Of a stretch of 64,000 nt of DNA, positions 1 through 10,609 are shown piece after piece. Each line of letters opens with the position of its first letter. Position 1 is the stretch's first letter. Source of the stretch: Ganoderma boninense (Eukaryota; Basidiomycota; Agaricomycetes; Polyporales; Polyporaceae); the NCBI GenBank assembly GCA_002900995.3, contig CM035307.1:2046001-2110000 (forward strand), written 5' to 3'. The notes under the pieces are model-generated. The model saw nothing but the letters and a program-made list of their open reading frames with translations, did no database searches and was not told the origin of the DNA. Position numbers and translations under genes: made by a program.

Positions 1-2028
1 GCGGGTAGCGCAGAATGCTGCAGGGGGACCATACGACTACTGGCTCGTCGCGTCGACGACAGACGAGGGTCAGCGGTTTGCGCACCGGATCTCGTCGGAT
101 ATGAATCAGCGGCTGGCGGCGAGGGTGCTGTCGTTTACGTGGAATCACGTCGAGGAGTCCGGCGTCGCGAACAGCTGGTGCCTGCGCTTCGATTCGAAGG
201 AGCGGTACGATGAGTTCCAGAGCGCGTTTAGCCGCGCGCTGTGGGAGGGACTCAATAAGCTTCCTTGGGGGAAGGCGAAGGTGCGAGTTCAAATGCTATA
301 ATGAACACAGTGGGTGAATGGCTGCTCACGATGGGGCTGGCAGTATGAAGATCAGACCTATGTCATGAGCTCTATCAACGAAGATGTCGAGATGAAAGAT
401 GTGGAGGATGAGGAAGACGAGGAGGACGCCGTCGCTGAAGAATTAGGTATATATATCGTGCTTGTTCTCAACGTGTTTCATGTTGACACCTTGCACAGAC
501 AAGAGTGACGATGAGGAAGAGGAGGAGTATCCTGACGAGGACGATGAAGTTCCGGCTATGCCCAAAGGTCGCAACAAGCAGCTGACGGTCGGATACAAGG
601 GCGACCGGTCGTACGTCGTGCGTGAAGACAAGATCGGTGTCTTCAGTCATACGGGTCACAATTCGGTCAAATACTATGCTTCTATTAGCAATGTTGCAAC
701 ACCTGAGGGTAAAAACTTCAGCCCCAGACATGTACGTCGGTCCATTTTGCTTGTACTGAGATCAATGTGTCTAACCTGAACGTTCAATAGGTCATGCTGC
801 ACGATCAGGATACAAAGATGATCCTCATGAACCCTAACCAACCCCATTCCCTCTACAACCTTGATATTGAACGCGGCAAGGTTGTCGAAGAATGGAAAGT
901 CCACGACGACATCACTGTAGACCATATCGCGCCCGACAACAAGTTCGCGCAGATGACGCCTGAACAAACCGTCGTCGGTATCTCGCACAACGCCCTTTTC
1001 CGCATTGATCCCCGTGTCTCCGGGACCAAGATGGTAGACAGCCAGTACAAGCAGTACGTCTCGAAGAACGCTTTCTCTGGCGTCGCAACCACCGAAGGGG
1101 GCAAGCTCGCAGTTGCGAGCGAGAAAGGGCGATATTCGCATGTTTGACTCGATCGGCAAGAACGCCAAGACCGCGCTGCCCCCTCTCGGCGACCCCATCC
1201 TCGGCATCGACGTGACTGCGGACGGCCGCTGGATCGTCGCGACGACGAAGACGTACCTGCTCCTCATTGACACTCTCATCGGCGAGGGTCGGTACACAGG
1301 CCAGCTTGGGTTCGACCGCAGCTTCCCCGCGAACGCGAAACCCATTCCGCGGCGTCTACAACTGCGGGCGGAGCATGTCGCATACATGGACCACAGCGTC
1401 GCGTTTACGCCGGCGAGGTAAGCCCGTCAAACACCCGCAGAGCTCCATTCTCCGGATCTCTGGACTGCCTGCGGCGCGCTGCATTTTACGTGTTCGTTCG
1501 ATCGCTGACCACGACGTGTGTCTCACACAGGTTCAATCAGGGTGAAGGCAAAGAGGAGAACGCGATCGTGACATCCACCGGGCAGTACGTCGTCGCCTGG
1601 GACTTCGCCAAGGTGAAGAAGGGCCAGCTCGACAAGTACGAGATCAAGAAGTGCGTGTGCCGTTCCATTCCGTCTTCTGCGTCCCTCCCTTCCGCGCTCC
1701 GCATCGCTCCGCTCGCGCCATTGGCCGGGCCAAGGCTAAAAAGCACAGCGCTCATCTAACTCCACGTGCAGGTACGACCAACTGGTGGTGCAAGACAACT
1801 TCAAGTTTGGCGACGATAAGGAAATCGTACGTGCCCTTGGCTTTGCCATGCCGCGTGCGTGTACGTGGAGCTTATGCTGCGTCTTGCTTGGCTCTTCCTT
1901 TTCAGATCGTCGCACTGCAGAACGACGTGCTCGCCATCAACAAGAAGAACCTCAAGCGGCCTACCAGGGCATCTCTGGCTCCCGGCCCGAGTCGCAGCCG
2001 GTCGAGCATCGTCAACAGCCCATACTAA
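1..2028 (+). CDS. VID27: VID27-family cytoplasmic protein, 3' part, with a 1-nt frame break
   Basis: The 5' end lies outside the window. Seven exons can be followed: to 280, 344-446, 499-731, 791-1417, 1531-1650, 1772-1826 and 1906-2028. The protein has an acidic Asp/Glu run (about 360-545) and then a beta-propeller-like C-terminal half with the family pattern SEKGDIRMFD, TALPPLGDPILGIDVTADGRWI and VAWDFAKVKKGQ. VID27 proteins are conserved in fungi and plants and linked in yeast to vacuolar import and degradation; the biochemical role is unknown. The coding frame shifts inside exon 4: gagaaagggcgat (1121-1133) reads on correctly only if one G of the GGG run is removed. No intron can explain this, so it is either a sequencing error or a broken allele. 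Family assignment is confident. Confidence 0.9.
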
Positions 2029-2387
2029 TCGGTCCCTTGTTCGCGTGTGTGCTTTCAGGGTGGAATGTATGCGGTGAAATGGTAAGAACGGAAGGACCAT
2101 AAACTTGTATCATTGCCATCTTTTTCCCTCTTCCATTTACTGGTATGCGCCTCTTCAGTCTGCTCGGTCTCTATTATGTACGCTATACCCGTCAACGTAA
2201 CTTTGAAGTCATGTCTTCCCCTCTTGCTCTTGCTCCGGCCGATTATATCATGAGCGCGATGAATGCCGTTTTGTTGATTGGTATACACATTACTTTAAGA
2301 CTACCAGCGCATCACAATCGCGCTCACTGAATCCTATCCCATGCTAAGCCTCTAGATATGCACCCGTCCGGATCCACGGGAGTCCAT
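2029..2387. other. Convergent intergenic gap VID27 / glutamine synthetase
   Basis: The 3' flanks of two convergent genes. I see no conserved reading frame, RNA gene or repeat; it probably holds both polyadenylation regions. Confidence 0.6.
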
Positions 2388-3747
2388 CTACGCGTCTAGG
2401 CACGTCGTCTCGACAATGATGCTCGTCACACGGTAAGGGTCTGCACAGGAAAATGGAGTCAATCCACCACTCGATAAAAGGGAGAAGAATCAGGCATCGT
2501 ACCGATGTTGGAAGCGGGGCGACGGTCCTCGAGGTAGCCATAGCCCTGAGCGCTCACATGACGGGGAATGCGAATCGACGCGCCACGGTTGGCGACACCG
2601 GATGAGAAGGTGCCGATGTGGCCGGTCTCATGACGGCCGGTGAGACGGAGGTCGTTGTCCTCGCCGTACACCGCAATGTGCTCGTTGTGGCGCTTGGCGA
2701 GTTTGGTGATGGCGTCCTCGATGAACTTCATGCCTCCGGGCTCGCGCATCGCCTTGGTGGAGTAGTTGGTGTGCGCACCAGCACCGTTCCAGTCACCCGA
2801 GAGTGGCTTAGGGTGGAACGAGACCTTGATGCCCCACTGCTCAGCGATGCGGACGAGGAGGTAGCGGGCCATCCAGAGGTGGTCGCCCATGGAGATGCCC
2901 TCGCAGGGCCCGACCTGGAACTCCCACTGGGAGGGCATGACCTCGGCGTTGATGCCAGAGATGTTCACACCAGCGTACAGGCACGCGCGGTAGTGGGCCT
3001 CGATGAGGTCACGGGCGAAAACCTTGCCAGCACCTGACAGACATCACGTCACTCCTGGTTCGCGCGCGGCGATTTGAATGGGGTTGCTGAGACAGAAACT
3101 CACCAGCACCGCAGTAGTAGGGGCCCTGGGGACCAGGGAAACCACCCTTGGGCCACCCGTAGGGGGTGCCGTCCATGTCGAAGAGGGTGTATTCCTGCTC
3201 GATACCGAACCAGGGCACCTGGTCCTTGGCGAGGTCCATGACCTTCGCAGCATGGTGACGGAAGTTGGTGCGGTTGGGGGTTCCGTCGTTGTTGTAACAC
3301 TCAGCGAGGACAAGGATGTTGTCGCCACCCCGGAAGGGATCCTTGAAGATGGCAGCAGGGCGGAGGTAGATATCGGAGTCATGACCAGGCGCCTGGTTCG
3401 TTGAGGAACCATCAAAGTCCCAAATCCGCAGGGAGCCGATGTCGGTCACCTTCTTGGTGACTGTCTGAGAGCCCAGTCAATGTCCGCCCACCAAAATTGA
3501 AGGATGCATACGACACCGGCACGCGGGAGGGCCGGAGTTCAAAGGGTGGAGCAGTGCGAAAACGCTTACCGTCGTCTTTGAGCGGAGACCGTTGTCGCCG
3601 TCAATCCAGACGTCTAGAAGAGGAAGCGCGTAAGGTTGTTGGTCCAAGGTGGGGAAAGCTGGGAAACTCACATTCGGCCTGGACCTTGTCGCCCTGGGGA
3701 AGAGCGAGGAAGGGGGCGAGGAGGTCGGGGTGGTACTGCTGGGCCAT
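2388..3747 (-). CDS. GLN1: Glutamine synthetase (eukaryotic type II)
   Basis: Catalyses ATP-dependent amidation of glutamate with ammonia in the cytosol, the main entry of ammonium into organic nitrogen. Five exons on the minus strand (3747-3672, 3613-3570, 3464-3104, 3033-2503, 2440-2388) join to a 354-residue protein, the normal length for fungal GSII. Visible landmarks are the start [20 protein letters not shown], the beta-grasp domain with [11 protein letters not shown] and [15 protein letters not shown], the [11 protein letters not shown] metal-site motif, and the catalytic domain with [26 protein letters not shown] and the arginine-rich TGRHETG. It ends with [13 protein letters not shown], the family C-terminus. 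The frame is intact. The start is the first ATG in the right context and matches family length. Confidence 0.97.
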
Positions 3748-4615
3748 GACGAAGAAGTGGTGGCAGGTGAGGGAGAGAGTGCGCGAGCTGGTGGAGCGGA
3801 GGAAGCGGAATGAGGAGGCGGGGTCGAGTCAATTGGTTTTAGGCCACAGGGAGGATGTTTATGTCTGTTTGTGCGGGGTAAGGAGATCTCCTATCGGACA
3901 GCCAGCTCACGTCCGTATCTAGCCGACCCGCTTGCGGAGGGAGCCCAGAGCGACTCTGGCTGGCCGTCCTCCCTCTCCGTCGCCCAGTGTCGAGCCCGGG
4001 GCTTATCGCAGGTGCGGGGCCGCAGTGCGATATGTGCTCCGTCGATCGCAGAGGGCCTCTGCTGGGTATGCAGGCGGCCAGGCTGCTCATCCACGCTCCA
4101 GCTTCATGGCCACTGCCCGCCTCCTCACATCGAGCTCCCTCGAGCCCCTCAGCCCGCGATTGGTTCCTGGATCCCTGCCACAGATAAGAGCACGGCTTCG
4201 GCCCGTCGCTCCTCCGCGTCGTCCGGATCCCTCCTAACAGCAATAACCAGCGTCCTCCCCAACTCGCCATCCAAACAACCACGGGGCCGCCACTAGCCTC
4301 ATTTAGCACATCTAGTCGGTGCCTCATACAAGAGGCTGAACCTAACTGCTTCCGACATATACATGCGCAACAGCCTCTTCGTCCGACGTTGCCCAACGAT
4401 CTCAATCAACCAACTCCTTCGGCCCAGGCCAGCCAGAAACAATACCCTTGAGCAGCAAGATTAATCCGCCAAATCAAACATATCGATGTGGTGGAATAAG
4501 TTATAAGCCCCTTCTCAAAACTCGCGAACATCGACCCTGTACCCTGAGAAACGACTGGGGACCGACGGTGTCGCGCACCCGATCTAAATCTCCCCTCTCG
4601 CTCCCCACTAGCTCT
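3748..4615. other. Upstream region of glutamine synthetase
   Basis: GC-rich DNA between the GLN1 start and the 3' end of the ERJ5-like gene, both on the minus strand. Open frames here overlap on both strands without any recognisable domain. It presumably holds the GLN1 promoter, but I see no convincing TATA box or other element. Confidence 0.55.
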
Positions 4616-6111
4616 TCATTTTTTCTTGACCGCCTTTCTCCTGCGCCCCCCAGCCATCGTCGTAGCTGCGATCCTTCCGTTCCTTGACCGGCCAGAATCA
4701 CTGCCCTCCTTTGGGGTCGCCGTACCACTTCCTGGCACATCCGAGCTGGCGCCGGATGCATCGTCCGACTCATCTTCCCCGACTGCGCCACCGTGCCCCG
4801 CGCCCTCTATCGCCCCATCGCGCCCGGTCACTTTTCCCAAGAGGCCGGTCACGAGGGACAGGAACCATGTCCGTTTGATCGATGGAGTTACCGCCGTTTC
4901 GCTGTCCACCGGGAGCAAACTTCCGTCTGGTTCGAGCTGATGGAAGCCGTTGCAACATGAGTCACTAGCCCCAAAACCTTGCGGCCAGCCGTCGACTTAC
5001 AATGTACACTCGGCTTCCTTCCACAACCATGTCCACGGTCCTCCCAGGAATCACGTTCCCGTCTTCGTCTAGGCGTGACTGGGCTCCCAGGTTGACTTTG
5101 ACCTACGCAGAAAATTTTTCAGTCGTGCACCCTGTCAGACGTCAGGGTGGTGGAAATTCGATCTTGCCTTTCTTTGGCCCTCCACAGGGTTCATCTTCGA
5201 GCCCCAGGCGGCGATCCGGGCCTGCTCCACAATCTCTTCGATCCGCTTCAGATCACGATTATAGTTCATCTTCTGTACGACATATTGTAGACTGGATGTA
5301 ATTATAACCAAGAATGTCAAGACAGTCTGCGTCGAGCGGGTTAGCACCCATGCACGCCAGCGAAAGGTTCGGTAGCTCAAAGTCCACTTACCCCAAGCCC
5401 AGGGCGGAATCTAGAATAGTAGTAGCCGGTGCCGCGCCACACTGGTACGCCGTTCTTGTAGAAGAAGTCGTAACTGGAAAGTTGCGTGCGCCACGAGCGA
5501 CCAATGGATGAGAACAGATTTGCAGAAAGATTGTCCCATGGTCATCACTATGCTGGCAAGTACTCACCGCTCGCGTTTCGCTGCGTCCCTCAAAATAGCC
5601 GCGACTACTCCGAGCCGCGCAAATCTCTCATGCGCGCCCTTGACACCCTTGTTTTTGTCGGGGCTGTCGCCACGATCACGTCACGGACGGAAGGCGCGAG
5701 GATGAGCCAAGACTCACTGCAGTTGCAGGCTCTTCTTCCTGTAGGCCTTGGCGATCTGAGGCGTAGATGCCGTGGAGGGCACGTCCAGCCAGGAGTAGAA
5801 GCTTGTGTCCTTCCCTGTTCAAAAGCACCGAGTAGTCATGAATTGGAGGAGCATTCGGAGGGGGTTGGACGGGCTAACCCTCGGCCTTCTCGACGGCACT
5901 CACGAGGTCAAAGATCTCGTGGTCTTCCTGTTGTATGGGGTGAGATACATTTGCACTAATAAGTGAGGAATGTGTGTGCGCACCTTGGTCCACCTGTACC
6001 CGAGCCGGTTACACGTCAATGCATTGTTCAGTCATGAGCCATGCTTGCGACGCACGCGACCACGGCCGTTACCAGAACAGCCAAAAAGGCTACGAGGTGT
6101 AAAACCCTCAT
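4616..6111 (-). CDS. ERJ5: ER-membrane J-domain protein (ERJ5 type)
   Basis: A J-domain co-ch​aperone of the ER that stimulates Hsp70 (Kar2/BiP). The start at 6111 gives a hydrophobic leader, [19 protein letters not shown], interrupted by a short intron; then [20 protein letters not shown] and a J-domain ([26 protein letters not shown]). The catalytic HPD is rebuilt exactly across an intron (ca|c ccc gac). After it come [42 protein letters not shown], a membrane segment [17 protein letters not shown], and [12 protein letters not shown], all typical of fungal ERJ5. The cytosolic tail is acidic, then basic, and ends in KKK. One intron (5167-5103) starts with GC instead of GT. The reading frame is intact across about eight exons. 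Function is inferred from family membership. Confidence 0.92.
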
Positions 6112-6252
6112 TACCTATGTCCTGACCTTGGAAGGGGGGACAACGAGGAGGAAATCGAATTAACAAGCAGACAGGTTGAACGAAGTGGATACGAGGGCCA
6201 GGTGGACATTGCGAGTGACAGCTGTAGCACAACGAGCGGCTTTTCCGGTCGT

Positions 6253-6271
6253 CCACGTGGTTATCTAATCT
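6253..6271. promoter_or_regulatory. E-box/GATA-like 19-mer, copy 1
   Basis: CCACGTGGTTATCTAATCT lies 142 bp upstream of the ERJ5-like start. It contains a palindromic E-box (CACGTG, the core of bHLH factors such as Cbf1) and TTATC, the reverse of a GATA core. An identical copy lies before RRN7. Confidence 0.45.
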
Positions 6272-7198
6272 CCACAGCCGCTCAGAGCCGCTCAAAGCTA
6301 CTCGACACCGACATGAGACTCCTTGCAGCTTTCCTTGCGCGCACCTCAGGCTTCCCCCAATTCTGGAAACTTGTACATATTGGCTGTAATGTTATGAGGT
6401 CCATGGTCCTCAAGCACACAATGGCGCTGCATAACGGCACAAATCCAAAATGCAGTTGCCATGGGGTCTCGATGTACTAAGTACTTAAAACTTTCGTTGG
6501 AGCCTAGGGACCACACAGAATTAATTCTGAAAACTTTCGAAGTCCGCCAACGCCATGGTCAGCACTCAGATTGCAAAGTCGCCCTGCCTAATGGGACCAG
6601 GTGCTCCAACCGTCATTGTCGTCTGGTCCTACTTATGGTGCACGTGAGTGCCAAGAGTTGCGATGTTGCGTTTTCGATGGTCCGTTCTTCCGGCGATCCA
6701 GGGTGAATCACCGATGAGAAGTTAGACAGACACCTTCATACGTACGTACACTATGGACTGGGCGTGCGATCAGACACGGCGGAGGTCTGCCATTAAAATT
6801 GTCCGAGTGCCAAACGGACAAATTGTACGGCATATGGCCCGTCCGGAGCACCGACGGGGCATAGGGTCGGCCGTGCGCTGTGAGAGATGCGGCTGCGGGC
6901 GGAACATGCACAGAGCGATGACCGCAGAAGATCCATTGGACGATGCGTACTTATAGAATGATATGCGCTTGGTCTGCGCCGACAATTGCTCTTGTTTGTA
7001 CGCACCGCCCGAGAGCTGGAGGCGGAGCAGGGGAACTACGACGTTGGACTGCTGATGACGGCGGTGAGTGGGACTGCATATTCTACACAATCTTGTCGGT
7101 ACATAGTCTTGATAGACGTGTTCAAATCGACTGTGGACTGTCCTTGGCCAAGTAACTTGCAGTCACGTAACTTTCATGACTCGACGGCCGCTTGAAAC

Positions 7199-7217
7199 CC
7201 ACGTGGTTATCTAATCT
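7199..7217. promoter_or_regulatory. E-box/GATA-like 19-mer, copy 2
   Basis: Identical over 19 bp to 6253-6271 and in the same orientation on the plus strand. It ends about 94 bp before the RRN7 start codon. Flanking bases differ, so the match is a discrete element and not part of a longer duplication. Confidence 0.45.
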
Positions 7218-7310
7218 TCGGAGACTCGAGTGAGCGCGCGCGCTGAGTTCTGCCGAGTCTCCAGCAACCGTGTGCTCGATTCGCAGGAGGCATCTCGTAC
7301 AATTACTCTC

Positions 7311-9556
7311 ATGGCTCCGCGTCAAAGATGTCCCGTTTGCGGCTCAAAGAAGTGGCACAAAGAACCCTCGAATGGTCTCATAACGTGTAGCGAGGGACAC
7401 GTTCTTGAGGTGAGTAGACTTTGTGCTCACGACGATGTCGATCGTTCCCTGACAGGAAGTAGAACTACAGAAACGAGACCACGGAAGTGACAGAGCTGGG
7501 GCCCCATCACATGAGAAAAAGGACTCTTAGGTCGGGAAGGAAGAAGAAAGAACGACAAAGCAGGGCCGATCCCCAACGTCAGTACTCTCGATCCACTTCA
7601 CCCGCGGCCCGATTCTAACACTTTCTGTAGTCTACCATGGAGAGCGGGCGCGATTCCACTATTACCAGTGTCTCCAGGTGATTTTAAGGATGCAAATTGA
7701 TGCCCTCACTAGGCTCTGGAATCTTCCCCCGGAATTTGAGGTGTGCCATGCATCGGTCCAAAAGTTCGAACATACTGACATCCCCTAGAAAACATGCAGA
7801 GACGTCTGGGCCTTGCATTTATCGCTTCTTCCCAACCGACCTACTGCAGAACACCCTTATTTGAAGGATGGATCAGGCGCAACCTCTCTCAAGGCCCCTC
7901 TGGGAGAAGAGAGCGACGGTCATGAGACCGATCGCAGTAACAAGAGTGAGACGATCGCGAGCTCGTCCTCAAGTTCTGAGTCGGAGAGCATAGAGCACGA
8001 CTCGGAATTAGACGAACTCATGAGGGAGAACTCCTTGACTCCTTCCTCCTCTGACCAGGAAGATGAAGAGGGCTCAAAGCAACGAAGAGCATCAATGCCA
8101 ATAAACCGAAAACGACCCACCTTTAGCAAACATGACACACTGCCAACACAATCTCGGTACTAGTTGTAGCTTGTTGGACACTGCGGTTACCCGTGATGTA
8201 CATTGAATTTGTCAGGTAGGCCAAAACTAGTCCCAATATTCAAGCGTGACTGACGATACTTTTAGGCTTGTAGAAAGTTACGATTTACCGTACTTGGATG
8301 CTTTACGGCTTCTCCCAGAGGACATGACGCGACATCTTCGCAAGCAAACAACCCAAGCTCTTTCTCCATATGTCAGTCGCTTATCGTTCCTTTCTACCCA
8401 TACTGACGTCCACATCCATGCGATAGCATGCACCGTCCACGCTACACCTTCACGGTCTTGCTTCTCGCCTCGCCAAACTCATGTACGCAACGTATGATGT
8501 TTATACGCCTGAATTAAACGCAGCGCCCATCCTTTGGAAGGCGGTTCGCAACTTGGAAGGCACGCGTAAGTGGTCAATAAGCCTTCATATACATGTTCTT
8601 ACAGAGACGTAGCCACTCTTTACGTTTTGGCAAAGAGGCTTGCGCGGCTAGTATCCATCCCCCTTACACTACACAGGATTCTCGTTCCTGCTCTGAAACG
8701 TACAAAGAAGAAGGATCCGGCCTTCCACAAGCATGACAATGCTATGCCAGAGGTATCGTTGGTAGCCACCGTCATCGTCGTTATGAAGATGATCTATGGC
8801 ATGGACGGAAAGTTGAGGTACAGCCCGAATACATCCTCCTGTGCAGACATGACATCTGACCGCCTGTTATATGCAACCCAGAGACAAAGCTGATCCCGCC
8901 TGCGCGCTTCCAACCCTCAAGGAATTGCTCCAGGTCTGAGGGAAACTGAAACATTAGACCTGAAACACACTCCTCCGTTCTCCACAGTGACCCCTCGGTG
9001 TGTTCGGACCCACATTTCGTGGCTATGGCCGCTCAATGTCATTCTCACAGATCGGTGCTAGACATGGACGACGGGATGTTAGATGAGTACTTGGCGTTCT
9101 GCGAGAAGGCGCTGCTACCCAGAGAAGACCGCATGCCTGGTAAGTGGCTCTCTCTATCTTATCTGCAACGGCGACGGATCAAACATGCTTCAGCTCGGAA
9201 TGCGGTGACGGATCAATTTCCACTGGGCCCTGATAAGGAGACGTCGAGGAACGGTATCGAGAACCGCAACGAAGATCGTGTGGAGAGGGTCGATTTGTCC
9301 GCGAACCTGATCGCCGAAGGGCGTCGATCAGCTGCAGCCCGGGGAAGAATATGCCATTTACAACACGCAAGATATCCTGGGGTCGCTTCCCACCGATCTG
9401 GAACTCGTTATCTCTCGAGCCGCTAAATGGGCCGGAGTCGAAGATAACTACGTCTGCGGCGCAGTGGAGAGGTTCGAACGCAGGCTGCTCCGGTGGTGGG
9501 AGCGGCAACAGAGAAAGGAGCGGGCAGGGCGATCCATGGGCTCTGCTTCCGAGTAG
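7311..9556 (+). CDS. RRN7: RNA polymerase I initiation factor Rrn7/TAF1B-like, with a frame break
   Basis: A TFIIB-like subunit of the core factor that recruits Pol I to rDNA promoters. The N-terminal zinc ribbon is clear: CPVCGSKKW...CSEGH within the first 35 residues, then NYRNETTEVTELGPHHMRKRTLR. The cyclin-fold part follows: LYHGERARFHYYQCLQVILR, LTRLWNLPPEFEKTCRDVWALHLSLLP, a Ser/acidic loop, LVVACWTLRLPVMYIEF, SYDLPYLDALRLLPEDM, TYDVYTPELNAAPILWKAV and YVLAKRLARLVSIPLTLH. About ten exons are needed. Between the acidic loop (ending near 8148) and VLVVACWTLRLPV the frame changes by 2 nt at an ACACA run. No acceptor site can fix it, because the downstream frame meets TGA at 8133 and no AG follows before the conserved segment. 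Family call firm; integrity uncertain. Confidence 0.85.
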
Positions 9557-10609
9557 CCCGGGGTTTGAGGTGTGTCTCTGTTCTTCGTTTCGCTGCCAGT
9601 GCTTGCCCCGGATGGTGTGTTGCGCAATATGATGCCACCTCTCGATGCTCAGTGTGCCCGGTCAATATTGCTCACGACCGTCTCGGACACACCGGGCATC
9701 TTGGTTAAAGGCAGTCACCCTCCGCAAGGCACCTGCCGTTCCAAACATCGCCCCTAGTCGATCTCACGTTTGATCTACACCACTCACCCTGTTTGCGCCT
9801 GTTTACAAGTGGCGCTGTGCCTTGCAGGTGGGTGGCGGAGGCTGTGCGCACCTAACCTCGCAAGTCACACCAAGCAAGTCCTTGTAGAAATCAACCGCTG
9901 AGACCGTATGTAGGCCGACGCAACATGTGCATTCTCCTGTTTCCTGGCGACATTCTATTGGAAACCGTCACTGCTCGTATTGAACCCACGGTCACCGCGG
10001 AGGACACACAATCGCAACATGGGCCGGTCAGACTGGTTCCCGGAATGGGCACTCAAAAATAAAATCAAAGCCAGCCCTCGATTATTGCATTGGTCGTCAA
10101 GAGCGAGACATTCTGACACCTAGAAAAGGCTCGGGGTTTAGGGTCTGAACAACGCGCCAGCCGCGCCAACCCTGGGCGGGAGGGCATCGCCATCAAGGCC
10201 AGCGGGCAGAGCTACAATTGGTCGGCAATGCCACATCCCGCTTGCAAGGCGCATTCACCATCATCGCTCCCGGCCGTCCCGGGCGAATATCAGTGCAACG
10301 GCGACCAACCAAGTAGACTCGTGCCTCGCAGGACTGCGCTCAGACATCTTAGCTTCTACCGGCGCGTCTGGTACCGACCGCCACTGGAGCGGCAGTCTGA
10401 GGCATTCTGATCCTCCTCTTATCAGGCGCTACGCCGAGTCGAGCATGTTTCATCCTTGCCTGGTCGAGGTGCTGAGTAGGATGCCGAGTCAGCAGATAAA
10501 AGGGAGAACCCCACACCCCCCGTCCTCATCGCGCTTTCTGATTCTTGTCCTCTTCTCTCCTCTTCTCTCGTCAGGCTTCGTTTGAGTTCACTTATTGAAA
10601 GAGCCCATA
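9557..10609. other. Intergenic region with TATA-like box before the cupin gene
   Basis: About 1 kb without a supportable gene. A TATA-like GATAAAAGG lies at 10495-10503, roughly 110 bp upstream of the cupin ATG, followed by a CT-rich tract (10540-10570) typical of fungal transcription start regions. Confidence 0.5.

Larger units (their letters stand above)
6112..7310. other. Divergent intergenic region ERJ5 / RRN7
   Basis: The shared upstream region of two divergent genes. Short open frames occur on both strands but none shows a domain or a consistent intron pattern. The notable content is a 19-bp element with a CACGTG core, present once near each gene. Confidence 0.55.

Noticed and set aside
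2618..3037. Open frame opposite glutamine synthetase
   Set aside because: Shadow of the GLN1 coding strand; no independent features.
9468..9480. tRNA B-box-like GGTTCGAA
   Set aside because: It lies in the RRN7 coding region and no cloverleaf or A-box can be formed; the similar GGGTTCGAA near 17633 also fails.
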